Assembly: GCA_940671915.1 (NCBI GenBank)
Contig: CALNVZ010000313.1
Span: 129,884 to 193,883, forward strand
Length of the DNA: 64,000 nucleotides
Direction: 5' to 3'
Source of the DNA: Paracentrotus lividus
Lineage: Eukaryota > Echinodermata > Echinoidea > Camarodonta > Echinidae
Part shown: positions 32,001-43,170 of the stretch, one piece after another
Layout: each line of letters starts with the position of its first letter
How positions within the stretch are numbered: the first letter of the stretch is position 1
Notes under the pieces: generated by a model
Told to the model about the DNA's origin: nothing
Database searches by the model: none
Seen by the model: only the letters and a program-made list of their open reading frames with translations
Translations under genes and position numbers: made by a program

Positions 32001-33545
32001 TTGTGTGAACTATAAATATTACGGCCTATATTTTTTGGTTGATGGCATTAACAGGTTAACATATTTATGTTAGTTGGCAACAACGTTAAGCTTTATACGA
32101 CCAACAGGTCAAAGGTCAAAGTTCAAGAAAGATGTTTTGGCCAAAGTTTTGGTCTTGACCTTTGTCTTTTTAGGCCGTAATACTTGAAATATTCTATTGA
32201 AAACCGTTAATGTGTTCTACTTGATTCCATGAACCAGGAAATGTTCGTTTTCATTGAACTTTAACCTTTAAATAAGGTAAAAAGTCAAAACAATACATAA
32301 TTTCTACAATTTCAAGGTTTTTTAGCGTCATGTTATTTGAACTTTGACTTTAACTTGAGGTCAAATGTGTCAATGAAAGAGACCAACACCGTTGATATTC
32401 TGATTTATGGGCCCGAGTGCAACAATAATAACTGTGATTATCAAAATTATTAAGCTATAATATGGCCAATAAAACAGAGGTCAAGACACAAATAGAAAAA
32501 GTTTAAGGAATAAGGAAGGGCCAAAGTTTTCTGTCTTGACCATAGTCCTTTTTCTTTTGCTTTATTAACTTAATAATTTTTATAACAACAGTTTTACATG
32601 GTCCCTGATCTCATGCAATAAAATATGACCTCAAGAGGAAGACAAAGTTCAAATAACGTGACGATAAAAAAAACAACCTGGCAATAACAGATACAATGTA
32701 TTGTTTGAACTTTTTACCTTATTTAAAGGTCATAGGTGAATGAAAAGGAACATTAACGAGAACAAGTAGTACACATTAATAGCACACATTAATAGTGCTC
32801 AATAAAATATTTCAAGTAACATTGCCCAATAAGACTTAATTCAAGACCGAACACTTTGGCCAAAATGTCTTTCCTGAACTTTGACCTTTGACCCGTTGGT
32901 CGTATAAGCTTTACTTTGTTGGCAACTAAAATGAATATCTTTACCTTGATGCCATCAACAAAAAAAACAAACAAACAAAAAAGAGCTGGTCATATTTTTG
33001 GTTGACACAATTGACCTAGAAATAAAGTCAAAATTCCCAGAAGATTGGTTTTTTGCTAAATTAATTCAAGATTGTTAATCATCATATAAATTGACCTTTG
33101 ACCTAAGTTTAAGGTCATAAGGATCACCGGAATGTGGATAGAATATTTGGCTAGTATGATTCTCGTTTTAATCTTGATTAGTTTGTACTGATTTGGTCTA
33201 TGGATATGTTTTGTCTGATCGCCGTTAAGCTTGTCTCTGTTATGCATTATTATGCATAACAATCTACATCTACATTTACATATTGCTCAAAACTGACTGG
33301 CCGGGTGAAAAATGATAGTAGCCTTACTTGCTATTTATAAAATTATCTACAATTTGATACCAAATTTGACACAATTAGAACAAAATTGTGCTTATGTTAA
33401 TGAAGCCTGACCTTTGACCTTATTATAAAATTGGCGATATTTTCTGATTCGTGTGATCAAGAAGGACAGATAGATAGATGTTGCCAAACATTAACATGAC
33501 TTGCAAACGTAACTATATAGGATGTCACACAATTAGGCATCCTTG
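29013..33545. mobile_element. Large inverted-repeat element, copy B, in the intron
   Basis: The left arm (29020-29720 and 31808-32560) pairs in reverse with the right arm (32560-33540). Paired blocks are GTTTGCAAGTCATGTT, CAGAAAATAT.GCCAATTTT, GAATCATACTAGCC, AGGTCAAAGGTCAATTTA and GACCAACAGGTCAAAGGTCA against its mirror. Copy A (1-2321) shares the left arm. The spacer holds a 968-bp insertion and a duplicated AAAGGGGTTAGGTCC block. No coding sequence was recognised. It occupies most of the 5.2 kb intron between exons 28781-28882 and 34113-34286. Confidence 0.85.
30251..31218. mobile_element. 968-bp insertion in copy B
   Basis: Copy A reads TTAGAAAAAATCTGCGGG (1806-1823) where copy B has 968 extra bases. 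The insert begins ACTTATCAATTCTA and ends TAGAATTGATATG, so 11 bases (TATCAATTCTA) are inverted at the ends. No obvious target duplication and no gene. GTAGCGCCCTCTATCTG near 31167-31184 is a possible internal end motif. Confidence 0.75.
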
Positions 33546-34112
33546 ATTCGCGCCTGGAATCATATTCGTTTGAAGCTCTTTCTTTTTATTCCTCAGCATT
33601 GTTATTTACTTATGTATTGTCCTATCTGCAGCTCTCATGTTTTGGGCTCTTCTTGAGAGGTTCACCTAATCTTTAAATAAACATGTACATGATGTAGGGC
33701 CACGTGATAAAACAGCGCATACCATCAAAGAGTGCATTGCGTTTTATTTTGAAAACTGGGCCTTTCCATATACAATTATATACATTTTTTTTTAGACCCC
33801 GGACGTTAGGACTGCACTTGTAGTAAAGGGCCCAAGACCCTTATTCAAACCGTTTCATTTAGTAGCAGGGGCAGCGAAGCGTTTTTGAAAGTGTGGGGGG
33901 GGGCTGATCATAAACAGGCTAAAAATCCCAAATCTATGGTCATTTTCGCGTTTTTGCACACGTTTGCTGAGAGAAGTAGGGGGAGGGGCAAAAGCCCCAC
34001 CCCAGTCCCCTAGGCTCCGCAGCCCCTGAGTAGTTAATAAATGAACTACGATCCGACCCCTCCGCTTTCAAGCATGTTAATTAATACCACCATTATTTAG
34101 TTTTTTCCGCAG
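33546..34112. other. Intron sequence with one small element
   Basis: No exon seen. Ends with a good pyrimidine tract and CCGCAG acceptor before the transmembrane exon. Confidence 0.5.
33866..34028. mobile_element. Short hAT-like MITE with CAGGGGC ends
   Basis: Ends are CAGGGGCAGCGAAGC and, reversed, CAGGGGCTGCGGAGCC. AGTAG borders both sides (33861-33865 and 34029-34033), short of a full 8-bp duplication. CAGGGGC-type ends are common in hAT families. 163 bp, G-rich core. Confidence 0.65.
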
Positions 34113-34286
34113 GTGATACACGAAGGCCAGATGATGTGATTATTTCGGTCAGCACTGTTTCTATCATTCTATTTGTCGCCATGTTCATCGTAATACTTGT
34201 ACTTCTGAATCGAGGCAGAGTGAATAACCCTAAATCGGCATTGGGAAATATCAACTCCGACATCGAGATGACGAATGAAGGAGAAG
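34113..34286 (+). CDS. Internal exon: transmembrane helix and start of cytoplasmic tail
   Basis: A 174-bp exon between TTTTTTCCGCAG and GTATCG. In phase 1 it encodes DTRRPDD, a hydrophobic run of about 24 residues (from VIISVSTVSIILF to VILVLL), then basic and polar NRGRVNNPKS and an acidic end DIEMTNEGE. The order stalk, membrane helix, positive residues indicates a type I single-pass protein with the N-terminus outside. The incoming G from exon 28781-28882 completes the first codon, giving TPMEG-DTRRP with no break. Both exons are symmetric 1-1. The family is not recognised. Confidence 0.78.
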
Positions 34287-34334
34287 GTATCGTACACTGT
34301 TACTCATAAAAGTTGGATATTTTTAATATGCCCT

Positions 34335-34640
34335 AGCAACATCTTATTTGCTCCTGCTTTTTTTTCTTGAAATTGTTTATCCCCCACTTACACTTTTCGG
34401 GACCCTGGCTGTATTTTGGATGTTCACCCAACCAATGCTGTTGAATGAATAATTAAAAAAAAGTTTGTCAACCCCAACAATGCCCATTTTGTCATTTTTT
34501 TTTTCTAATATTGGGGCCTCTTTTTGTTTACCCGGCTGACCAAGGCCCCCTTTGTCCTACCCCGGCGAAATTCATTTGAAATATAGTGTTCTTATTGTTC
34601 TTTTCGTACCATCAAGGTTTAAGGTCTAATGCTTTGATCT
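34335..34640 (+). repeat. Dispersed repeat, copy 1
   Basis: Matches the last 300 bases of the window (63690-64000) and, reversed, 40972-41200. Shared blocks are AATGCCCATTTT, GGGGCCTCTTTTTGTTTACCC and ACTAAGGCCCCCT. Function and class unknown. The 3' end runs up to the tentative splice acceptor at 34649. Confidence 0.8.
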
Positions 34641-34649
34641 CTTGTTTAG

Positions 34650-34666
34650 GGGCAGGGCTGAAGTAA
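34650..34666 (+). CDS. Tentative last coding exon, ending in TAA
   Basis: Acceptor CTTGTTTAG followed by GGGCAGGGCTGAAGTAA. Joined in phase 1 to the transmembrane exon it gives EGE-GAGLK and a stop. This is supported only by frame agreement and a fair pyrimidine stretch (TTTGATCTCTTGTTTAG), so it could be chance. The acceptor lies at the end of a dispersed repeat. AATAAA words follow at 34725, 34830 and 35000. Confidence 0.35.
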
Positions 34667-35836
34667 AAGGTGAGATCGATTAGAAAGTGGAATATTTTAT
34701 TCTAACTTTGTAGTCCAAACAAAAGAAATAAAAGGCAACCATGTGTCAGAATCATTTGCACTGTATTTGCAAAGTCTGGCGATAAGAACAAGTTCTGTCT
34801 GTATAATTATACTTAGTTAGGAATTCACACAAAATAAAACAAATATCTCATTCATTTCATATAAAGTTTACAGGTTACAAGCATGCTTTTTTCATGAACT
34901 ATTGACTATTTGCTTTAAACCACAGTTGGTTTCAAGGACTTACATTATGTCCTCATGATTATATTGTAAACAATAATTTGGCATAATGTCTATTTCATAA
35001 ATAAAGAAATTTACCAAAATATTACAAGGTTCCTGATATTTTGAAGATATTCCAATGTAAAATGTTTAAACCACGATATATTAAACTATGATGTTTCAAA
35101 ACATGAATTCAAGAAATATTAACCCAGATTTCATGAATTTCTGTTTATAGTTTAATCAATAAGGTATACCTTAAACAGTGATATTTCTATGCACGTGAAC
35201 TCAAGAAATATTAACCCAGATTTCAAGAACTTCCGCTTATAGTTAAATCAAGAAGGTACCTTCCGCAGGCTTAAATTAGTGTTCCATTAATGTCTCAAAT
35301 TAAACTGTTGAATAAATAAACGATACTCATCACGCGACGCGACTGGTTTCTGTCCATGTAACCGCACGCTATCTGTCTCGATCTGTCCTATCGAAAACCT
35401 ACGATAGATGCCCATTGATCTCTGAAGTGGCAGTCAAACGCCTGTAGTTGAAGTCAGCTGATCTCCCATTGACGAAAGTGTTAGCCCAAACTTAGGTCAG
35501 AAGTCAGTCAGCGGTCGAAGTCAACGATGTTGAGCTGTCTATGGAATCCTCCGCAGGTGCGGATCCAAGATATAGATGAACTTGAAACGGCCGGAAAAAG
35601 CCTGAAACAAGCCTGAAAACTGGAAGCCGGAAAAAGCCTGAAAACCCCGGTTCATCTGTAACCGAGGTTTCACAAATCATAGTGGGAGCTGTAGAGGAGT
35701 CTTCACCTGGCCTGCATGCCCGGATTCCTTGATGGACCAACAAACTATGAATATCACTCGAGGAAGTTTACGTCATTTGAACATATAGATCTCTTACTTA
35801 GTTCGAAAGAGAAGTCACCGCTTCGCCTTATAGTTA
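34667..35836. other. Possible 3' untranslated region and unassigned sequence
   Basis: A/T-rich to about 35270 with several AATAAA words and two GAAATATTAACCCAGATTTCA copies near 35116 and 35208. From 35330 to 35740 composition is more G/C-rich, with GCCGGAAAAAGCCTGAAA repeats (35590-35660). No exon supported. Confidence 0.4.
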
Positions 35837-35838
35837 TA

Positions 35839-37862
35839 CAGTGTGTTCCTAAAAAAAGAGGACCGAAGTTCAAAGGTCAGTCATTCCAAAAGTATATGGT
35901 TTATTCTTGTGATTCGTTTATAAAAATATTAAGTAACTCATCGCGTTTAATTTGAGACATTGCTGACGTCCAAAGTGTAAATGGGTCAGCAGAGTTAGGG
36001 TCTTTGAAGGCGATGGTACAAAACTCCGTTTTTTCCATAGTTTTGGTGGTTTTTCCGGGTATGAAACAAACCTTTTCTAAGTAATTGTGTCATTGGTCCT
36101 CTTCAGCAAGTTTCATGAAATGTCATCTTCTTTGCTAAGTGTTCTCCTGGTAATGGTATGCATTTTATTATGAGTCTCTGGAGTCTCGGAGAGGTCACTG
36201 CGACGGATCCTGAGTTTCCAGGAAGTCGCGAGAAACCAACAAATATGAATCACTACATGTCAATAGTTTTAGTGACTGTCTTTGCAACGCATAAAGATCT
36301 CTGGTACTGTCTCGAAAGGGAATCCGCGACGTCCCTAAGTATACAGTGTGTTCCTAAAAAAAGAGGACGAAGTTCAAAGGTCAGTCATTCCAAAGTATAT
36401 GGTTTATTCCTTGTGATTTGTTACTAAAAATATTAAGTAACTCATCAGCTTTAATTTGAGACATTGCTGACGTCCAAAGTGTAATGGGTCACAGAGTTAG
36501 GGTCTTTTGAAGGCGATAGTACAAAACCCGTTTTTTTCCAAGTTTGTGGTTTTTCGGGTATGAAACAAACCTTTCTTAAGTAATATGGTGTCATTAGGAT
36601 TCTTACAGCAGTTTCAAATGAAATGTCATCTTCTTTGCTAAAGGGATTTCTCACTGTAATGAGATCGCATTTCTTAATGTATGAGTTCTCTGGTGAGAGC
36701 CTCTCGAGAGGTCACTGCGCTGACGATCCTGAGTCTCGCGGAGTTCGCGAGAAAACCAAACAAATGTCAAACATGTTAATATTTATGTAGACTTCTTTCA
36801 ACGCAAAGCAAGTCTCTGTGACGTCTCGGTGGGTTGCCGCGACGTCCCCTAAATATTCACGAAGTACCACTGACTTCCGAAACTTTGTCGGAACTTGCTA
36901 GCGATCAAAGAAATCGAACAAGATTGAACAATTTTTTCAGACTTTTGTTCGATTAAACCCACGACGCCCTGAAGTCTCAGGAGACGTCACCACGACGTCA
37001 TCCACGACTCCAGAGGCCATAATAGTGAACCCATCTTCATTGACAGTGGTTTTGGAAAAATGAGATTGAATTTCATTGAACCTGTGTGAAAAAATACCCC
37101 CAAAACGATATGAAACCAAAAACTAACAAAAATTTTGTTTCGTCCCAAAAACCAAAAACTTGGGAAAAAACGGTTTTGTACCTATTACCTTTCAAAGGAC
37201 CCTAACTCTGTGACCCATTACAATTTAGTACGTCAGCAATGTCTCAAATTAAAGCGATGAGTTTTACTTATTATTCTAGTTAACAAATCACAAGAATAAA
37301 CCGTATACTTTTGGAATGACTGACCTTTTGAACTTCGGTCCTCTTTTTTTAGGAACACACTGTATGCACGAAAGTATCCACGACTTTCTCAGAACTTTGT
37401 CGGACTTGCTCAGCGATTAAAGAATCGAACAGGATGACAATTTTTTCAGACCTTTTGTTTCGATTTACCCACGACGCCCTGAAGTCCTCAGGAGACGTCA
37501 CTACCACGACGTCACCACGACTCCAAGGCCCAATAAATAGTGAAACCCATCCTCATTGCCAGTGGTCTTTGGAAAATGGATTGAATGTCATTGAAACCTT
37601 GTGTGAAAAAATACCCCAAAACGATGAACAAAAACTAACAAAAATTTGTTTCGTACCCAAAAACCAAAAACTTTTGGGAAAAAAACGGTTTTGGTACTAT
37701 TACCCTTCAAAGGAACCTAAACTCTGTGACGCCATTACAATTGTAGACGTCAGCAATGTCTCAATTAAAAGCTGATGAGTTACTTATTATTCTAGTAACA
37801 AATCACAAGAAATAAACCATATACTTTTTGAATGACTGACCTTTGACCATATCGTCCTCAGA
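35839..37862. mobile_element. Repeated and mirrored mariner-like element block
   Basis: The end sequence CAGTGTGTTCCTAAAAAAAG occurs forward at 35839 and 36344 and reversed ending at 37362, each bordered by TA. A fourth, reversed and truncated copy ends near 37860. Internal blocks (GTCAGTCATTCCAAAAGTAT, GACATTGCTGACGTCC and GAAACAAACCTTTC) repeat in both orientations. The flank GCGACGTCCC...CACGAA appears joined without an insert near 36840-36870, an empty site. The block combines about 505-bp direct repeats with a mirror image centred near 36850. No transposase. Confidence 0.75.
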
Positions 37863-38404
37863 ACTGAAGCAGGTAGCCCGACTACTTCAAATATCTTTGA
37901 TGAGTTTTCTTCTTTACTGGAAGCAGATTGCCGGTGTGTATCCAAATGTGTGAATGCTTTGCATAGGTGAATTTTAATTTTCATGTTGGACACCGTCTGA
38001 CAGAGTGATCCCCGCTTTCTTGAGATGTATTCAGTGAATATGAACAAACATGTTACTGCAACCGACCCATCGCGCGGACAATACGCTGGATCTTCGCTGA
38101 CCCACGCGTTTAAAGTGATAATTTCATCTCTTGGGCTCGATTATACAAGCTATCTCCCATCTGACCGACTCTGCGCGTGATCTGTTCTCTGTCGATTGAA
38201 AGACCTGCAAAGCTGAGACAGAGGGTAAGTTTAGTGAAAACTTTGCAATATCAACGTGGTATACTTTTCGTGAGGACTCGTCATCTGAGTTATTTTACAT
38301 CTCCTCCAGAGAGCCTGAGCCAGCAGATCAAGCTATACGACTCTGTCCTCGCAAGTCTTCTTGAGGTACATGCACCGTGATTACCCGGGAATTCTGCCGC
38401 CGTC

Positions 38405-38600
38405 CTCATGCCCCGTGGTTCCACGATGATCTTCATGACTTAAAGCAAGAACTCAGACGTCTAGAGCGGAGATGGCGTTCCACCAAGCTGGAGATCCATC
38501 GTCAAATCTTCAAACGGCTTGTTTGTGACTATAAGTAATCACTCACTGCTAGTAAGAGAGAAACCATCTTAGACAGTTTGGGACTGTAATTCCCGAGAGT
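38405..38600 (+). pseudogene. LINE 3 linker region (decayed)
   Basis: Gives PHAPWFHDDLHDLKQELRRL, ERRWRSTKLEIHRQIFK and RLVCDYK, then a stop (TAA) and ASKRETILDSLGL. This is the usual APWY...KR..R..ERRW segment between endonuclease and reverse transcriptase. Stops and frameshifts separate it from both neighbours. Confidence 0.8.
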
Positions 38601-38877
38601 TGTTCCGTAAATTTGATAAGATGTTAAGCATAGATTCCTCTTTGATACTTCGCTACAACTGTTCATGTTCTTTTACCAAGACGTTTTTTCAGAGTTTCTT
38701 ACTAAAAGTTAAACAAATATCTGATGATTTGTCTGATATTCAAGGTGATCAAATTGAATTCAAGATGAGTTCACGTAATGATGTTAATTTCTCTAGGTTG
38801 TTAGGGTAGTAAGTTGCAGTGAAATTGAGAAGACAGTTAATTAAGCTCAGCAATCAGCAATCCTGTGATTTGGATCG

Positions 38878-40326
38878 GTGCCTACATTTCTGGTCAAGAA
38901 ATGTCTTAGTGAGCTTGTTCCTTACATAACACTCATCATTAATAAGTCTTTTGAAGAAGGTATTTTTCCTAACGATCTCAAGAATGCTTCTGTGTTTCCT
39001 CTTCTGAAGGGATCAAAATTAAACCCAGTAGAGCTGAAGAATTATCGTCCAGTTACAAATCTGTCATTTATTGGTAAAACTATTGAAAGAGCTGCTGTAC
39101 TCCAGATACAGCAGTATTTGTCAGATAACAATCTTCAATCCTCCATTCAGTCTGCGTATAGATCATTTCATAGCTGTGAAACAGCTCTGTTGAAAGTATC
39201 CAATGATATTCATTCTTCTTTAGACAAAGGTTATGAAACTATTTTAGTATTGCTCGATTTTTCTTCGGCGTTTGATACGATCAGACATGATATCTTGTTA
39301 CAGAGGTTGAAGCACAGGTTTGGCATTACAGGCCATGCTTACAGTTGGTTTAAGTCTTACTTAAGTGATGGGAAACAGAGAGTTGTAGTAGATGGATTAA
39401 AATCGTCCGTTCATGTACCATGCATTGGTGTTCCCCAAGGGTCTGTAGTTGGACCGATGTTATTTACTATTTACTCCTCTCCCTTAGAAGCTGTGATTAA
39501 GTCTCATAAGATGTCAGGTATGTGTTATGCGGACGACACTCAAATTTATGTATCTTTTAAACCATGTAATCTACAGGAGGCTGTCAACCAGGTAGAGAAC
39601 TGTTTTAAAGATATCAAACTGTGATCAATTAGAAACGGACTTAAGTTGAATGATGAAAAGACTGAAATCTTACACATCACTTCCCGTTTTCGCAAACAAT
39701 TGAACCTAAATGTACCAACAGTAAACATAGATAATACCCCCATAAAGCTTAATGCCACAGCTAGGAATTTAGGAGTTTTATTTGATGACCATATGACCAT
39801 GGATAAGTTTGACTTTCGTCAATTTTTGGATATAAAAACCACAAAGAAACTTGTTCAGGCCCTTGTTATGTGTCACATAGACTATTGTAACAGTTTATTA
39901 TTTAATATGCCAGAATCTCAACTTAAAAGACTACAAGTGATCCAGAATTCTGCTGCTAGATTGACTACACGTACTAAGAAATACACTCACATAACGCCTG
40001 TCCTTAAGCATTTGCATTGGCTCCCGGTTAAATCACGTATATCATTCAAGATACTTCTATTAACTTTCCAATGTCTTAACTCAATGGCACCAGATTATCT
40101 TAACTCTTCCTTGAAAAAATATACTCCTTCCCGTAACCTTAGATCTGCTGAGAGAAATCTTCTCCAATGTTCTGTCAACCGCACTAAGTTCTATGGTGAT
40201 CGTTCATTTGCTCATGCTGCCCCTCTACTTTGGAATGATATCCCTTCTAACTTGAAAAATTCTTCCTCAGTATCTCAGTTTAAAGTACTTCTCAAAACAC
40301 ACTTATTCAAAAAACATTTCTTGTGA
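38878..40326 (+). pseudogene. CR1/L2-like reverse transcriptase with one stop
   Basis: Reads in one frame for 483 codons apart from a single TGA at 39622-39624 (KL-stop-SIRNGLKLN, where related elements have Trp, so TGG to TGA is likely). Motifs: KNYRPVTNLSFIGKTIER, LLDFSSAFDTIRHDIL (motif A), GVPQGSVVGPMLF (motif B), CYADDTQIYV (motif C), LNDEKTEILHI, HIDYCNSLLF, NSAARLTTRTKK, LHWLPVKSRI, and the C-terminal LLKTHLFKK. About 18 codons after HMTMD are missing compared with LINE 2, an in-frame deletion in the thumb. The catalytic Asp residues are intact. Confidence 0.93.
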
Positions 40327-40462
40327 ATCACAGTTTGACCAATTTCCCAGTCTTTTCTTCCCTTTTCTTTCCCTCTTCTTTTCGTAAAAGCGCATAGAGA
40401 CGCCTAAAATTGGAAGTGATATGCGCTTTATAAGAACCGTACTATTATTATTATTATTATCA

Positions 40463-40970
40463 AAAGTTTAACAGGGCTGCGCATCCTACAAGACTTTCCT
40501 CTCACAAAACTTCAGCATGACCTTCTCTCACCAATGCTAAAAGTGTTCTCCACCCCTTCTCACTCCTACAACACCCACCTCATATAGAGCCTGTACTGTG
40601 CCATGCATGAGTTATGCCTAATAGCACCGCACACATACCACTCCTATACAAATTGTGCACTCTACCAAAAGAGCCTATTGTCCCCTAAGTATAGCTATCA
40701 ACTACTAGTCTTTTTTTCTAGTCTAAAATCTCAGTCACTTTGTGACACCATGTACCCTTAATTATTATTATCTTCCCCCATATTTGGTATTAGCCTAAAT
40801 GACAAGGATGTAAATTGTAAGTATAAACTTTTTTTCCTTATTATCTATGTTTGTCTGAAATTCTGCAATACATTTTTGGGAAGATAGAAATTTCCATCTT
40901 GTAAAAATGACACATTAATCCCCTAAACAATCAATCTAATTCTGTGACCATAATCTTAGATTTAACTTGA
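40463..40970. other. No gene recognised
   Basis: A/T-rich sequence after the LINE tail. Only short open frames without motifs. Confidence 0.5.
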
Positions 40971-40971
40971 A

Positions 40972-41200
40972 GAACAATGTGACCCTTATACCTCAAACGC
41001 GTTTCGTAGGGATAGGACTGAGGGGGCCTTCGTTGGTCGGGTAAACAAAACAGGGGCCCCAAAATGAGAAGGGAAAAAAAAATGCAAAAATGGGCATTGT
41101 GGGGGCTGACAAACTTTTTAAATAAACGGGAATGGTTGGGTGAATGTCCTAGAAAAAGCGTCCGAGGAATGAAAGACGGGACCAAAAAAATTTAGAAATT
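40972..41200 (-). repeat. Dispersed repeat, copy 2 (inverted)
   Basis: Reverse of 34335-34640 and 63690-63960: AGGACTGAGGGGGCCTTCG, GGGTAAACAAAA, GGGGCCCC and AATGGGCATTGTGGG. Confidence 0.8.
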
Positions 41201-41239
41201 GAAGCCGAAGATTATTTTGCATTTTGGGCCCACTGAGGC

Positions 41240-43170
41240 GTGCCCTTACAAAAAAAAAAACCTGTGGTATTATTATGGTATTTCTGAATGTCCTGTGGTA
41301 TTCCTATGGTAGTTCTGAATGTTCTGTGGTATTCCTATGGCATTTCTGTGGTACCATATGATACCACAGACATTTGTATGGTACTACAAAAATACATCGT
41401 GTGGTATTCTTGTGGTACTAAAAGTACCATAGGGAAATACCGCACAAGAAAACGGTACCACAAAAATACCATACAGCAGTGCTGTGGTTTTTGGCACAAA
41501 TACCACATATATGGTATTGCTGTATGTTTTCCTTTTTTTTAAAACCAAATACCACATATATGGTATTGCTGTATGGTTTTTGTTTATTTTTTTGGCACAA
41601 ATACCACATGAATGGTATTGCTGTATGGTTTTTTGGCACAAATACCACATGTATGGTAATGCTGTATGGCTTTTCTGCACAAATACCACATGCATGATAT
41701 TGCTGTGATTAGTGCCAAAATACCATACATGTGGTATTTGTGCCAACGTACCATACTGCAGTACCAGACAGCATTACCATACAGCAGTACCACTCAGGAC
41801 CACCATACAGCCTTACCACACAGCAGTACCATACAGCAGTACCTTACAGCAATCCCTTACAAAAATGTCCTGTGGTATTCCTATGGTATTTCTGAATGTC
41901 CTGTTGTATTCATATGGTATTTCTGAATGTCCTGTGGTATTCCTATGGTATTTCTATGGTACAATAAAATACCATAGAAGTCCCATAGGGAAATACCACA
42001 CATGAAAAGGGTACCATAAGAATACCATACAGCAGTGCTGTGGTATTTGGCACAAATACCATATGTATGGTATTGCTGTATGGTGTTTTGGCACAAATAC
42101 TAAATGTATGGTATTGCTGTATGTTTTTTGTTTTTTTTTAGCACAAATACCATATGTATGGTATTGCTGTATGGTGTTTTGGCACAAATACCATATGTAT
42201 GGTATTGCTGTATGGTCTTTTGGCACAAATACCATATGTATGGTATTGCTGTATTTTTTTTTGGCACAAGTACCATGTGTATGGTATCGCTGTATAGTTT
42301 GGCACAAATACCATGTGTATGGTATTGTTGTATGTTGGTTTTTTTTTTTTTTTTTTTTTTTTTTGCACAAAATACTCATAATGTATGGTATAGCTAGTAG
42401 GTTTTAGGCACAAATACTATTGTATGGTATTGCTTGTATGATTTTTTTGGGCACAAATACAATATGTATGGTATTGCTGTATGGTTTTGTTTTTTACAAA
42501 TACCATATGTATGGTATTGCTGTATGGTTTTCTTTGGCACAAATGCATTTGATGGAATGGGTATTGCTGTTGTTTTTTTGGCAACAAATACCAATATGTA
42601 TGGTATGCTCTGTAAGGTTTTTTTTTTTGTTTTTTTTTTTTCACACAATATACGCATTTGTATGTTATTGCTGTATGCTTTTTGGCACAAATACTACATG
42701 TACGGTATTGCTGTATGGTTTTTCTTTTGACACAAATACCATATGTATGGTATTGCTGTATGTTTTTTTGGCACTAATACCATATGTATGGTATTGCTGT
42801 ATGGTTTTTCTTTTGACACAAATACCATATGTATGGTATTGCTGTATGTTTTTTGTTTTTTGTTTTTGTTTGTTGTTTTTTTTTTACACAAATACCATAT
42901 GTATGGTATTGCTGTATGGTTTTGGCACAAAATACCATATGTATGGTATTGCTGTTATGTTTTTTTTTTTTTTGGCACAAAATACATATGTTGGTATTGT
43001 TGTATTTTTTGGGCACAAATCCTGATGTATGGTATTGGCTGAATGTTTTTTTTTTTTTTTTGTCACAAATACCACAGTGCCAAAATACCATACATGTGGT
43101 GTTTGTGCCGTACATAAGTACCAGATAGCAGTACCAGACAGTAATACCAAACAGCAGTACCAATCAGCAG
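41240..43170. repeat. Minisatellite block 1 (GGTATTGCTGTATGG / GGCACAAATACC)
   Basis: Degenerate units of about 40-60 bp pair CACAAATACCATATGTATGG with TATTGCTGTATGG and a variable T run. Two sub-blocks start with CCTTACAAAAA...CCTGTGGTATTCCTATGGTA (41245 and 41865). Each later contains AGTGCCAAAATACCATACATG and changes to ACCAGACAGCAGTACC units. T-run length varies from 3 to more than 20. Open frames appear on both strands only because the unit lacks stops. Confidence 0.93.

Larger units (their letters stand above)
38170..40462 (+). mobile_element. LINE 3 (CR1/L2-like), 5'-truncated
   Basis: Covers the end of the endonuclease-RT linker (from about 38230), the reverse transcriptase, the C-terminal domain and a 3' untranslated region with AGCGCATAGAGACGCC...GATATGCGCTTTATAAGAAC and (ATT)n (40443-40460). 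Same 3' end type as LINE 2. No flanking duplication was identified. It is the best-preserved polymerase of this family in the window. Confidence 0.9.

Noticed and set aside
35504..35743. 79-codon minus-strand frame
   Set aside because: Overlaps short GCCGGAAAAAGCCTGAAA repeats. No domain and no splice or start support.
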